DNA of 64,000 nucleotides, taken from positions 1,550,001 through 1,614,000 of the forward strand of contig OY723282.1 of assembly GCA_963210315.1 (NCBI GenBank). The letters are read 5' to 3'. Of this stretch, positions 41,201 to 52,411 are shown piece by piece. Under the pieces are notes generated by a model, which saw only the letters and a list, made by a program, of their open reading frames with translations, was not told where the DNA came from and ran no database searches. The first letter of the stretch is position 1. Each line of letters begins with the position of its first letter. This stretch comes from Rhynchopus euleeides. Its lineage: Eukaryota; Euglenozoa; Diplonemea; Diplonemida; Diplonemidae. The position numbers and the translations under genes were made by a program.

Positions 41201-44200
41201 GCTGGCGCAGCACCACCTGGGAGTCGCCCCGCACTGTGACTGGGCCCTCAGGGGCATCACCCCTCTCGAGGAGGCGCAGACCTGCACGGAGCGCCTCGTA
41301 CTCAGCAATGTTGTTGCTACGCACGTTCAGCAGCGGGAGTACTTTCTCTGAAACCTTGCAACCGTCTTGGTATAGCACCGCCCCTGCCCCCGCCACGGCG
41401 AAGGGGGTGCCATTGTCGCGCGCACCACCGTCAAAGTACAGGGTGAGCCCTGGGGCTGTGTCTGCAGGGATGCGCGAGCGGGCCTCCCTCGCGCCCTTCC
41501 TATTCGGGTCCACGTGGGCGGGGGGGCGGATGCGGCGCGTCACGGTGTCTGGGAGGGTAAGGCCAGTTGATAGCTCGAAGTCCACGGCCAGCTCCATCAG
41601 GGTCACAGTATGCTCACTCCCCTGCGGTCCCCACTTTAGGCCCCTTAGCCAGTCGCAGAGGGCCACCCACATGCCTGGGGGCCGCTTGCCCCACGTCTGC
41701 TTGACTTCGGAAGGCGCCAGTGCAGGGATGGAGGCACTCTCGGGGTTAGGGGTGCTCCACTCCCAGGGGTAGACGGTAGTACGGTGATGGCGCACAGAGC
41801 GGTCGAGCAGCCCGTCCTTCTCCTGTCGCGCCGCCAGGACTGCGATGAAGTAGCGGTGGAGCTGTGCCACGGTGGTGATCCTGTCCGCAAAGGACATGGG
41901 CAGCGGCTGCTCGTTCTCCGGGACGCTGTATCTGTAAATGGGCGCCACCCCGCACTGGGCCAGGCATGCCGGCCAGGCCGTCCGGTCCCTCGCTGCTATG
42001 GGGTGCTTCTGGCGGACTGGCTCCCATGCCGCGCAGTCCCACCACAGGTGTGATACCGTCTCCGGGGTCCCAGATGTGCAGTATCGGCACACCTCCCCCA
42101 GACCTGTGCGCCCACGAGCAGGCACCGCCCCTGCAACGACGGAGCGGAGGAGGCCTCGCTGGTACCCCGTGATTGCAGCGCCCTCTCCCTCCAGGACGCA
42201 ACGTGTCACCCTCCCGTCAATGCCGTGCTCTGCTCCTTGGAAGTCGTCTCTGCGTTCGGCCAGCTTCTTCGCCGTTGCGTTACGCAGGGATTGGCGGAGG
42301 TCGTGTGCAAAGATAGCCCAGGCGCTCGGTGTTGCAGCAACAGGGCCGAAGGTGACATCGCGACCAGCTTCGTCAGTGTAAGCCAGGGTGGTCGCAGCAC
42401 TCCAGCGCCATTCAATCCCCTGCAGGGCGGCCCCGAAAAGCGCGAAGGGGCCTGTCCCCTCAAGCCTCTCTCTACTCCCCCAGGCTGCCTCGGACAGCAC
42501 CCTGCTGTGGCTCCACTTTTTGATCTGCTTGGCCCATGTGGTGATCTGCCGGTAGGGGGGGGCGACAGCGGGGTCCACCCGGTGCGCCTGATGGAGGACA
42601 CACAGCACAATCTCCTGTGCTCTGCGAGGTGGGCCAGACCAGAGCGCGGCGACGAAGAGGCCCCTCCATCGCCTGATGTCCTTGCTGTCCCAACGAGTTA
42701 CGAGGGCATCGTAATATAGTCGAGCCCCTGCCGTCATCGCCGCCGCCTGCCCTTTCCATTGCACCGGCAGGGGCAGCGCTGAGGTTCTGCGGAGGTTCTG
42801 CTGCGCACCTTCCTTCCGGCGGGCGATGCGCTCGGACTGGGGCGCTGTGCGCCCTTCCCTGATCAGGCGCGCGTGTAGCATGGCCCCGAGACAGTCGAAG
42901 CTGTTGCGCTGCCGGAGGGGAGTGGCCTCGCCATCCCTTGCCCGGTACATAATCCGGAGCGGCCCGGGGGATGTCGAGAAAACGTGAGACTTGATTTCTG
43001 CACAAATAGCCATCCCGGTGTCGTGGGAGAAACCCGCAGAGTCGTCTACAACGTCTTGCAGGATCTCCGGGCTGGGGGCTGTGGCGTATACGTCGTCAAC
43101 GAAAGACAGCGCCCTTGTGTCCTGCCGGTGCTCGACCATCCTCATCCACACACCCACCAGCACGTTAATCAGCACGACACTGATGGGGCAACCCTGCATG
43201 ATGCCGTTAGTTGGCAGGAAGCCTTCCCCGATGGTGCCGCTCGCCCGGAAGTGCCGCTGCATCGTCCTGTACGCTGCTCGCAGGGTGCGCAGGACACGGG
43301 CGTCGAAACCGAGCTCCGCAGCCAGGCGGAAGGTGAGGTCGATTGGCACCGTGTCGAAGCACTTCTTGAAGTCGAGGGCGACTCCGTGCAGCGGTCGCCC
43401 TGTGAGGTGGGCTTCTTCAATACGTGCCGCCAGGTGCCAGATGAGGTCCTCCGCACCGTGGCCAGGCCGGCAGCCGTGCAGGTCTTCGGGCGCGATGATC
43501 TCCAACCACTTCAGTGCCGGTTTCACCCGGATAGCTGCCCACACTCTGTACAGCACGGGGGTGATACTGATGGGGCGCTGCGACAGTGGCTCTCCTGAGC
43601 TGCCAGGCTTGGGGATGAGGCAGATCATGGCGTGCATCAGCTGCTCCGGCCACTCGCCCGACCGTTCAACTTCGTTGAACACCTCCGCGAAGAGCCTGAG
43701 GAGTTCGTGCGGGAGTTGTCTCAGTTCGTGGACCCGCCAACCGTGCAGGCCCGGCGAGGTGGACGTGGACATCTTGGCCAAGGCCTTCCCAACGTCTTCT
43801 GCCGTGATGGTCTTGCACTCCATGTCAGCCACCTCGGGGAGAAAGCGGAGGTACTTTTGGCGGAAGGTGTCCCACCGGGGCTCTGGCGTCGTTGCGTACT
43901 TACGGAAGTACCCTCCCCACGCCGTGTCGCTCCTCAGCAGCTCGTCCGCCTCCTTGGGGCAGGCCGTGAAAGAGCCGTCTTCGCGCCGCATGAAGGTGGC
44001 TGGAGCGCAGAAGCGATCTGCGAGGTACGCGAACACCTGCCCTGCCTCGTATGTCCAAGCTTTCTGCATCCTCGCCTTCCACGTGCGGATCCTCGCGTCG
44101 CGGAGCCTGTCGAACATGCCCCTCTGCGACCCCTCCAAGGCAATGAGGGCCTGCTCCAGGATCTCCAGGTCCGGCAACTGCGAGGTTGTGTTCGTCAGCG

Positions 44201-47200
44201 CTGCTTGCAGCCCCTGGGGGAGGCCCCCCTCCCTCAGGCGTTTCTTTGCGGCGTTCCAGGCGTGCTTCTCCCCATTCGTGAGGCCGTACGGTGCATCGGC
44301 TTGCAGTCGCTTGAGACCCTCTTGGACGAGGCATCGGAGGTTCCCCAACAGTCCGTCCTTCGCCCGGGTGTTCGTGTCACCGGCCCCCCGTGCAGAGGCA
44401 GGGTGGTGCTTGGTGGCCGCCCGCGACCACTGCATGTGGTAGCCCTCCGCTCTGCCTGTGTAGGCCGCTTCCTGCCTCTCCAGGTGGCCTACATGGACAC
44501 GCTTTAGGAAACGCTCGCCGCAGGTGGAGGCTCGGTGGAGGAGCTGCGCGGCCGTTGCTCCGTGGCGCAGTTCCCCCTCTGCAAGCACGTCCTGCATTAT
44601 CCCTCTCGCCGCAGCGTCTCCCAGCTTGGGCTTACCCGCAGGGAAAGGGGTGGGAAGAATGCAGATCTTTTTGGGGCGGCGGAAGGCAGTGAGGTCTAGG
44701 TCTACAAAAAGCGGGCAGTGCGTGGGTATGTCGTAGTCCCCCCGCTTCGCCACCTCAACGCGACGCAGGGCCGGCGCTGCGCAGGAGTTCATCAGGCAGA
44801 TGTCCAGCCGAGTGCCGTTCTCCGACGCCCAGCACGTGTTCTGCACGCTCTGTTGTGCGAGCTCCGCATGCGTCGTCGCCGCGTCGACCCAGCCGCCCAC
44901 CCGGCACGCCTGGGACAGCGTGGCGCTGGTTTCCGGGTTGGTGTTGAGGTCCCCCATCAGTAGCACGGGCACCTGCCCCAACCCAGCTGCGAGGTCGAGC
45001 CTTGCAGGAGGGCTTCCCGCTGCTCACCCACTTCGGTCCCCGAGTGGCCGTACACGCTCAGGATATGAAGCGCCGTTTTCCCGTCTCCAATCGCTAGCAC
45101 TACGTGCACCATGCGGGTACTGTCGTACAACTTCTGCTCCTGCGCGGTCTTCGGCTGCACCACTTGCGCGACAAGGCCCTCCTTCGCCATGACAGCCACA
45201 CCTCCGGGCCTTGTTTGTTCGCGGCCGTTCGCGCCTGCGACCCTGGGCATGCCCTTGCCCCAGTGCATAGCCCAGCCGTGGGCTGCGAAGTAGCCGTTGT
45301 GCGTGCCCTTGCTCGGGTCCGGGACTCGGGTTTCCTGCAGGGCCACAACATCCGCCTTCAGGCCCGCCACGTCGCCTAGGTGCGTCTGCAGTGACGTTAC
45401 GTTCGCTGTCGCCAGCCTGATCACTCCCGGTGTTGTTAGTTGATATGCAGGATGCCGCAATCGCCGCGGGGGCGGTGACGCTGTGGACCCCTGGACGGGC
45501 GTAGGCACTCGCGTCCCGTCCGCTGTGGCCGGGGTGGGCATAGGAAGGGCTGCAGGGATGTCCCACTGGTTCGTCGGCGTCACAGCTAGCTCCCGGGCCA
45601 GGCTAAGGGGGAAACGGAGCACATCGTAGTGGAAGGGCCTCCACGTAAGGCCCAGCACCTTGGCTCCCTCCCCACACCGGGTCATGCATTGCTTGCTGTT
45701 GGAGGCGAGCAGCCACACCTGGGCATCCAGAACTTCTGCCGCAACCCGGAGGGTAGCCGCGTCTCCGTATGTCCCCGGGCGCGTCTGCTTCTCGACGTAG
45801 TCGTCGTAGGATGTAGGGGCCTGCGGGTCATCGTGGTCGGGCACGTACGAGGCCCTGCGCTCTGCGTTTTGCCGCATGGACGACGCCACCGCTGCACGCA
45901 ACCCGCCTGCTGTCCACTCCGCGCACTGCTCTGCAAGGCCGGCGTACTGGCAGTTGCCGTCCTTCGGCACTGGTACCCGGAGCGCCATCAGTCTCCTTGC
46001 AGCATGCGTCAACCACTGCTCGTCTTGCTCTATGGTGGAGGGGGAGTACTCCTGTCCCCCCCCACGGAGGCGCCGGGGTTCTCCTGCCCCTGTCGCCAAA
46101 TCTACGGGGTCCCAGCACGGGGCCGTTGCCCGGGTATCTCCTGCCCGTACAGCGGCTCGGCTGGGTCTAGGTGGGGTTGGGGGTGATGTTGGGGTTGGGG
46201 TTCTACTTGGGGTGTGTGGAGGTGTTTGTATACGCCCCGAGACCTCCTGTTTCTCGGGGTGGGGTGCGGCTGGGGGCCCGACGGCGAACGTGATTTGTCC
46301 CCAGACGTGGTCGGCACCCCGGCCAGGGGGAACGTTAATCTCCTGCGCGGGTCCCCCCCGCTGGCCGGAGCGCCCGCCCCCCTATTCCTCATCCGGCTTC
46401 TGCGGGTAGGGGGTAAGGCGGTTGGAACGAGGCTTCAGGTACGCCGTGATGGAGGCCTGCCTGGTCCTCCCGTTCCTGCTGGCTCCCGGCACCCTACAGG
46501 GTGGGGCCTCATCCCCGCCAACTGCCGTGGGCGTCAGGGCTTCGAGGAGGGGTGGGGCCGGCGGGGCAGGCTGGGCAGGCGGCGCCGGTGCTGCCGGCGG
46601 CACTGCTGCTGGCTGCGCTGGGGTCGGGGCGGCGCTCGACGTTGTTGGTGCCCCGGGTGCCATAGGTGTCACGGGTTTACTGCTCGAATCACTGGGCGGG
46701 GCAGGGGCGGAGGAGTCAGAGGCGGCGGAGGTGGCAGAGGTGGTGGTGGTGGTGGTGGTGGTGCTGGGGGAGGAGCGGGCGGGTTTTGTGGGTGCTGGCA
46801 GGGCATCCGCAGCCGGCCCGGCCGTGGGCCCCGCCGGCGGTTTGCCCTTCGCCCCCTTGGACGCACCCAGCCCCTTTGTGGCAGCGCTCAGCTCCCGCCT
46901 CACGGAGATGAGCATCTCCTGGTGTTGCAGCTTGCGCTGCTCCTCCGCGTCGCGCACCCCCTCTAGCAGGCCCTGCCAGCTCTGCCCGAGCTCGCTGGCC
47001 TGCTGCGTCAGCTGGCGCTGCACCCTCTCGCCCTCCTCCTTCCCTGCCTGTTGGAGGTCAGCTCGAAGGGTAGTGTCGAGCTGGGTTGCCTTCTCGGCAA
47101 GGGCCTTGAGCTGCTGGGCCCCGTGCCGCGCCATCTGCGCCTCGCAGGTCCCCCGCAGCTCCCCACACACCTCATCCAGGCGGCTCTGGAGGCGGGCCAC

Positions 47201-50200
47201 CTGCTCCCCGGTCGCCCGCTCCGACTGCTGCTGGGCGGCCGTGGCGTCCTTGCGGTCAGCCTCGCAGGAGGCCCGCAGGTCGCGCACCGTGACCCCCAGG
47301 CGCTCCGTCTGCCGCCGCAGCTCGCCCACCGCGGCTTCCCCCTGCTGCGCCTCCCACGCCCTGCGGAGCTCCGCCACCGCCGCGTCCAGGCACTGCTGCT
47401 CCTGCCCGCGCTGCGCCTCCAGGTCGGCCCTGACCGCGTCCACCTCCGCCTGGAGCTGCTGCGCCTGGTGGTGGGAGAGGGGCGTCTGCTCGCTCGCCTC
47501 CGCGGCTTGCAGGCTCAGCATGGCCTTGCAAGCGCCGCTGAGGCGCTCCTCAAGCGCCCGGTGCTTGAGGTCCCGCTGCGCGAGCTGGCCCTGCATGTCG
47601 GCCTCGAGGGCCTTGTGGCTGGCCTCCCAGCCCTTGCGCGACGCAGTCAGATCCGTCGCATGCGCGCGGCCTTGCCCCTCCAAGGCGGTGAGCCCAGCAG
47701 CCAGCTTCTGCAGATCCGTGCTCGCTGCTGCCTCACCCACCGCCTTGCCCAGCCCTCCGACATGCTCGCGGAGGCGGGAGACCGTCACGCCCATCGACTG
47801 CTGGTGCTTCGCGACCTCCAGGAGCTGGGCCTTGTGCTCCTTTAGTTCACGCTCCGTTTTCAGTGTGGACGTAGTGGCTGTAGTGGTGGGGGGTGTGGTG
47901 GTGGGGCGCTCCTGGAGGCTCTTCAGCAGGGCCCCTTGCGCCTGCAGCTGCTCCTCCTGGCGGCCGAGGCGGTCCCCCATGCGCTGCATCTGCAGCTCGT
48001 GCTGCTGGGCGTGGCTGTCCAGCCGGGCCTCGAGCAGCGCCACCTGCTCGGCGTGCTGCTCCCCCTGGCGGCGCAGGCGGTCTTCGAGCCACTGCTCTGA
48101 CAGGCCCGGGTGCCCCTGCATCGCCTCCATCCGCTGCCCCAGCTCGCCCTGCCGTGCCTGCTGGGTCAGCAGCTGGGCCTCCAGCCGCTTGCGGTGGCCG
48201 TCCTGGTCCTGCAGGAGGCGGCGCAGGCCCTGCAGCTCGGCTTGACAAGCCGCGCCGTCGCCCTGCGTGGCGGAGTCGGCGGCGGCAGGTGCGGGGTCAT
48301 GCCCGAGCTCCCGCAGGCGCCCGGCGAGCTTCTCCAGATCCTTCTGGAGCTGGGCAGCTCTCTGCTGTGCCTGCTGCGCCTGCTGCTTCGCCGCCGCTGC
48401 TGCTCCGCCACCACGCCCGGTCCGCCCAACCGTGCCGCTGGCCTGCGACTTCGCAGACCTTCCCGCCTTCGCGGCCGTGGCGCGCTCCTCCTGGAGCCTG
48501 TCGCGGACGCTCTCATAGCGCCGCTTCAGGCGGAGCACCTCCTCGGCCTGCTTCTTCGCGGCCGCCTCCCTCTGCTTCTGCTCCTCGAGGAGCAGCGTGT
48601 CCGTCAGGACCACCTCCTTCCCGTTGACTACTAGAGTCCATGTGGGGGGGGTGCCGTGGGTGGGGGGTTGCTCGGCAGCGAGGACGGCGACGCCGCCCTC
48701 CAGGCTGTCCAGCGCCGCCTCCCACCGGAGGTGGTCGAGAATGGTGCGCACGTGGGCGGCACCATAGAGGGGGGGAAGGGGTTGGAGCTCGTATCTGCGA
48801 GGTTCCGTGAATTCGAGGGGGGGCAGGGGGGCGGCCTGTTGGCCACCGGCCTGGGAGCCGGTGTTCCCGGAGGAGACCCCGTGGAGGTCGGCCTGTGACA
48901 TCCTGCCCGTGTATCCCTCTCTCCTCTGTGTGTGTGTGTGTGATGCATGCTGTGTGTGTCAAGAGCAGGTGCTCCTTGTGCTCTAAAACTATCAAAATAT
49001 TCGCGCGCGTGTGTGTGTAGATCACTTTTAATGTGGGTAAACCCTGGCACCCAGCACTCGAGTTCGCTCAGTGCGTCCTGCACTAAACTAAAAATATTAC
49101 TGCCGCGTGTGTGTGTGATCTGAGAATGGACAATGGGAATGATACCTGAAAAAGACTTTGCCCACATGTGCGAGGAAGTTGAAGACATGTACCGCAATCA
49201 CCCACACACCTCCTCACACAGCTGAAGAAGCGTGGGTACAAGAACCCCGTGCTGTGGCTGTCGCCTCTTGGTGGGTGGACGAAGGATGACGACGTTCCGC
49301 TGGACGTGCGTGTGAAGCAGCACCAGGCCGTTCTGGACGAGAAGATGCTTGACCCCGCGTGGACTGTGCTGGCCATCTGGCCGTCCCCGATGGTGTACTC
49401 TGGCCCGACTGAGGTATGTGGCTGTGTGATTAAGTGTTGTCGCCACGTCACGCATGCGCTGCGACCCACAACAACTTCGAGTGGTTCACTTCATGTCGCC
49501 TCATGTTTTATCCACACCCAATTGCCCATCCCCACACGCAGGTCCAGTGGCACGCCAAGTCGCGCCGTGTTGCAGGTGCCGACTTCTTCATTGTGGGGCG
49601 TGACCCCGCCGGTCTGGCGTACTCGAAGTCGTACGTGAAGGAGCACAACATCACGAAGAACGACGACGTGTATGACGCGGACCACGGTCGCTACGTGCTG
49701 CAGGTGTCTCCCGGGATGGGGAACCTGGGGCTGCTGGCCAGCGGTGCCGTGCACTACGACAAGACGGACGGTGAGATGAAGCCGCGCCCGAAGGGGATGT
49801 CGGACGTGGTGTTCGACAACCGTTTCCTCAAGATCTCTGGGTCGAAGATGCGCAAGATGGGGAAGATGATGGTCAGCATCTGCCCGTCCCTGGACGAGAT
49901 CCCGGAGAAGTGGTCGAAGGACCCTTCGTGTGTGCCCCCGAAGTTCATGGTCCCGACCGGTTGGGAGATCATGAAGCACTACTACAAGAACAAGGACCAG
50001 CCGGAGGTGAAGGAGAACGCCGTGCTGCAGTCGAAGCAGCGCCCTGCCGTGGCGGAGAACGCGGAGGCTGTCTTCCCGACGAAGGTGGGGACGAAGGCGC
50101 ACCAGTACGCCGTGTACCTGAAGGTGTGCCTTTGCCGTGTGTTGTGTGTTGGAAATGTGTTGTACTTTCGTTTTGTTGTGACGGACGGTGCTTGGTGCCT

Positions 50201-51350
50201 GTGCAGGATACCCAGGAACACTGACACGCATGCATCGTGATGTCTTCGTTCTTCTGGGAACACATCGACACCGCAACCCACCATCACACCACACCACACC
50301 CACGCCACACCACGACACAGAACGAGGCTAAGGAGCGCATCTCGCCGTGGCACGACGTGCCCCTGAAGGTCGGGGACGTGTACAACATGGTGGTGGAGAT
50401 CCCGAAGGGGACGAACTCGAAGTTCGAGGTGATGAAGGAGCTGCCGCACAACCCCATCAAGCAGGACAAGAAGAAGGGTCTGCCGCGTTACTACTCGTAC
50501 GGGATGGCCTTCTTCAACAACGGTCTGTTCCCGCAGACGTGGGAGGACTCGTCCCTGAAGGAGGAGGGGTACTTCGGGGACAACGACCCGCTGGACGTGA
50601 TGGAGGTATGGCCTGCCTGGGTTGTGTTGTGTTGTGTTCCGTGTTCTATCTCCCTGTCTCTGACTTACACAAGCCTGTCTCGTGCCTTCCGTGTTGCCTG
50701 CCTCTGCACTGACCCCTCTGTGTGCCGTCTGCTGCCACCACACACACGCACACTACACGTACACAGGTCGGGCAGGCGGCGTACCCGATCGGGTCTGTGG
50801 TGCCGGTGAAGGTGCTCGGGTCCCTGGGCATGATCGACTCAGACGAGCTGGACCACAAGGTATGTCTGGGTTCTGACCGGGTGTGGCACCACCACTTTGT
50901 ATCAAGAGCTGGTGCTCTTCGTCTTTCCGCACTCGTGCAAGAGTCAATGCATGTGTGCTGCATGTGTGTGCCCAGACGGCAGTTTTGTCTGCTCTTGAAA
51001 CGTAGCATCCACCACCACGACCACTATTATCACCACCACAACAGGTCATCACCATTGCGCTGGCTGACCCCGACGCGTCGAAGATCAAGGACATCGACTC
51101 TCTCCGGGAGGTGAAGGGGAGCGAGTTCGTGGAGCGCATTGTGGACTGGCTCCGCAGGTACAAGACCACCGACAAGGACAAGCCCGACACGGCCGCGGTG
51201 AACACATTCCTGAAGGACGCGCAGTACCAGTCGGTGCAGTCCGCCGTGGACGTGATCGAGCACACCCACAAGCGCTGGAAGCTCCTGCGTGAGGGCAAGG
51301 TCGACGCCAGCGAGAAGACCAAGGACTTCTGGCTCGGCAAGACTGCGTGA
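38224..51350 (+). CDS. APS kinase-ATP sulfurylase-inorganic pyrophosphatase fusion, copy 2, with 9.2-kb intron 1
   Basis: Exons 38224-40026, 49222-49413, 49542-50123, 50321-50605, 50767-50859 and 51045-51350 give 1,086 residues in phase with no stop. P-loop, [10 protein letters not shown] and DNDPLD motifs are all kept. From [16 protein letters not shown] on it is nearly identical to copy 1, with a few changes (four residues fewer after QPAAIAA, EAYW to EDYW). The N-terminus is different: a Ser-rich head then an anchor [17 protein letters not shown] at about 34-50. Intron 1 (40027-49221) contains a minus-strand retrotransposon and a 121-bp target duplication; its own donor and acceptor are intact. 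The gene could work if the long intron is spliced. Confidence 0.9.
40044..40164 (+). repeat. Long target-site duplication, left copy
   Basis: Intron sequence from TCTGTGTGTGTGATGCATGC to AAACCCTGGCAC, repeated at 48925-49050 with one substitution and two length differences. The uninterrupted copy-1 intron has this sequence once. Confidence 0.9.
40260..46099 (-). pseudogene. ORF2: OTU protease-endonuclease-RT-RNase H, one frameshift
   Basis: Residues about 46-165 form an OTU-type cysteine protease ([14 protein letters not shown], with FHYDV as the His site). An APE-type endonuclease follows ([24 protein letters not shown]). A one-base shift near 45000 moves the frame, and the endonuclease continues as [24 protein letters not shown] and [10 protein letters not shown]. 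Then RT ([29 protein letters not shown]), a CCHC knuckle ([19 protein letters not shown]) and RNase H ([36 protein letters not shown]). The C-terminus has two tandem motifs C-x2-H-x5-C-x2-C-x(8,9)-CC-x2-HH. OTU domains are known in RandI/Dualen-type elements; the exact clade is not established. Confidence 0.88.
46382..48901 (-). CDS. ORF1: long coiled-coil protein of the non-LTR element
   Basis: 839 residues, intact. A Pro-rich head (about 1-60) and a short folded-looking segment with [20 protein letters not shown] are followed by coiled coil from about 125 to 650, rich in Gln, Ala, Leu and Glu. A Ser/Thr/Pro-rich hinge and a basic tail with [11 protein letters not shown] close it. Such ORF1 proteins trimerise and package element RNA. 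No RRM or CCHC knuckle is visible. The tail motif resembles a PCNA-binding box. The frame is very GC-rich, which also leaves a 607-codon shadow on the other strand. Confidence 0.75.
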   Translation of the reverse strand: MSQADLHGVSSGNTGSQAGGQQAAPLPPLEFTEPRRYELQPLPPLYGAAHVRTILDHLRWEAALDSLEGGVAVLAAEQPPTHGTPPTWTLVVNGKEVVLTDTLLLEEQKQREAAAKKQAEEVLRLKRRYESVRDRLQEERATAAKAGRSAKSQASGTVGRTGRGGGAAAAAKQQAQQAQQRAAQLQKDLEKLAGRLRELGHDPAPAAADSATQGDGAACQAELQGLRRLLQDQDGHRKRLEAQLLTQQARQGELGQRMEAMQGHPGLSEQWLEDRLRRQGEQHAEQVALLEARLDSHAQQHELQMQRMGDRLGRQEEQLQAQGALLKSLQERPTTTPPTTTATTSTLKTERELKEHKAQLLEVAKHQQSMGVTVSRLREHVGGLGKAVGEAAASTDLQKLAAGLTALEGQGRAHATDLTASRKGWEASHKALEADMQGQLAQRDLKHRALEERLSGACKAMLSLQAAEASEQTPLSHHQAQQLQAEVDAVRADLEAQRGQEQQCLDAAVAELRRAWEAQQGEAAVGELRRQTERLGVTVRDLRASCEADRKDATAAQQQSERATGEQVARLQSRLDEVCGELRGTCEAQMARHGAQQLKALAEKATQLDTTLRADLQQAGKEEGERVQRQLTQQASELGQSWQGLLEGVRDAEEQRKLQHQEMLISVRRELSAATKGLGASKGAKGKPPAGPTAGPAADALPAPTKPARSSPSTTTTTTTTSATSAASDSSAPAPPSDSSSKPVTPMAPGAPTTSSAAPTPAQPAAVPPAAPAPPAQPAPPAPPLLEALTPTAVGGDEAPPCRVPGASRNGRTRQASITAYLKPRSNRLTPYPQKPDEE
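48925..49050 (+). repeat. Long target-site duplication, right copy
   Basis: Pairs with 40044-40164 across the retrotransposon. Confidence 0.9.
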
Positions 51351-52411
51351 TCTTCTCACCCGCCGACCTTGCCAGCCTGCGCGTTCCTCGCGCACACGCC
51401 ACCTGGCAGTGCCGCTCACTGCCCTGTGGTGTGGCGCCACGCCCCTTGTGACCACGGACTCGGCATCCCGTCTGCCTGCATGCCACGTCTCGGCGCTTGA
51501 AACCCCTTGCCTGCTGCTGGCACCTTCCTGACGGATCGGCGTGTGCGTGGCTGGCCGCGGCTGCCAATTCACGATGCGACACCCCGAAGACCCCCCCTTC
51601 CCCCCGGCTCTTTTTCTTCTTTTCTGCAGAGGCTCGGTTCTGCCACGCAGAGCTCACCGAGCGTCAGAGGGGTGTGCGGCAGGTGCTGCGCCGCCACATT
51701 TGGGTTTGCACTTCACCCGCCTCTTTTGCCGGCGTTTTCTCTGCCCGCCTAAGGTTGCCTTTCTCTGTGGCGACGTCTCCCAAAGCCTGGCACACACATC
51801 CTTGCTTGTAGCCAGCGCTTGTCCCCACTACCCGATTGCCTCTGCGTTATCCAGACAGCTTTGCACCCGATCCCGCAAGAGGCCTTTTTTTGTGATCACC
51901 GCACCGCGCGCTCGCGGAAAGCTTCTACCGCTAGTTATCAAAGGCGCAAGCTTGCATAGGTAAACAGATGCAATCTATCTCAACACATCAGACCAATTTC
52001 ATGTCTCGGATTCACGGTTTCACGGATATGATCGCGCGGAATCGATTCCCGCCTCTTTGCCTCCCTCGATCCGGGCACGGCTGGGCGAGGTAGGCTTTTG
52101 CTGTTGTGTTCAGAAAATGAAAAAAATAGCCCCCCCTCTTCCCCCCCCCCCCCCACCCCCCCCCCCTTACGCTGCACATTTGGAACGTATGGATTTCCAT
52201 ACGTTATTTATTTTGTATTTTTTTGACCCACATGTGGAATCCATACGTACCCCATAGGTGAAATCCATACGTACTCCATACGTGTTTTTTTCCAGGGGGG
52301 TATCAGGTGTAGGATGAGTCCTCCGGGCATCCGCCCCTTTTTCCGGTTTTTTCCCAGCCAAAACCCGGTTTTGTTTCCAGCTAAAAATCGGTTTTTTTCC
52401 AGCCAAGAGCC
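51351..52411. other. Downstream of the copy 2 gene, no gene
   Basis: Unlike the region after copy 1; identity ends at the stop codon. Contains the palindrome at 52184-52205 and CCATACGTACYCCATA repeats to 52285. Open frames of 80-140 codons show no family. Confidence 0.45.
52184..52285. repeat. Palindrome and CATACGTA repeats
   Basis: AACGTATGGA-TT-TCCATACGTT is perfect (52184-52205). Three further ATCCATACGTA/TCCATACGTG units follow at about 25-bp spacing; ACGTATGGATTTCC recurs near 53078. Confidence 0.8.

Larger units (their letters stand above)
40165..48924 (-). mobile_element. OTU-type non-LTR retrotransposon
   Basis: 8.76 kb on the minus strand, inserted in intron 1 of the copy-2 sulfate enzyme. 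It encodes ORF1 (46382-48901) and ORF2 (40260-46099). The 3' UTR is about 95 bp and ends in CA-rich sequence resembling the target, with no poly-A. Only about 23 bp lie between the 5' end and the ORF1 ATG, so a 5' UTR may be missing. Flanked by a 121-bp target duplication. Confidence 0.9.

Noticed and set aside
46422..48245. 607-codon plus-strand frame
   Set aside because: Opposite strand of the coiled-coil ORF1; Ser/Ala/Arg-rich shadow of GC-rich codons.
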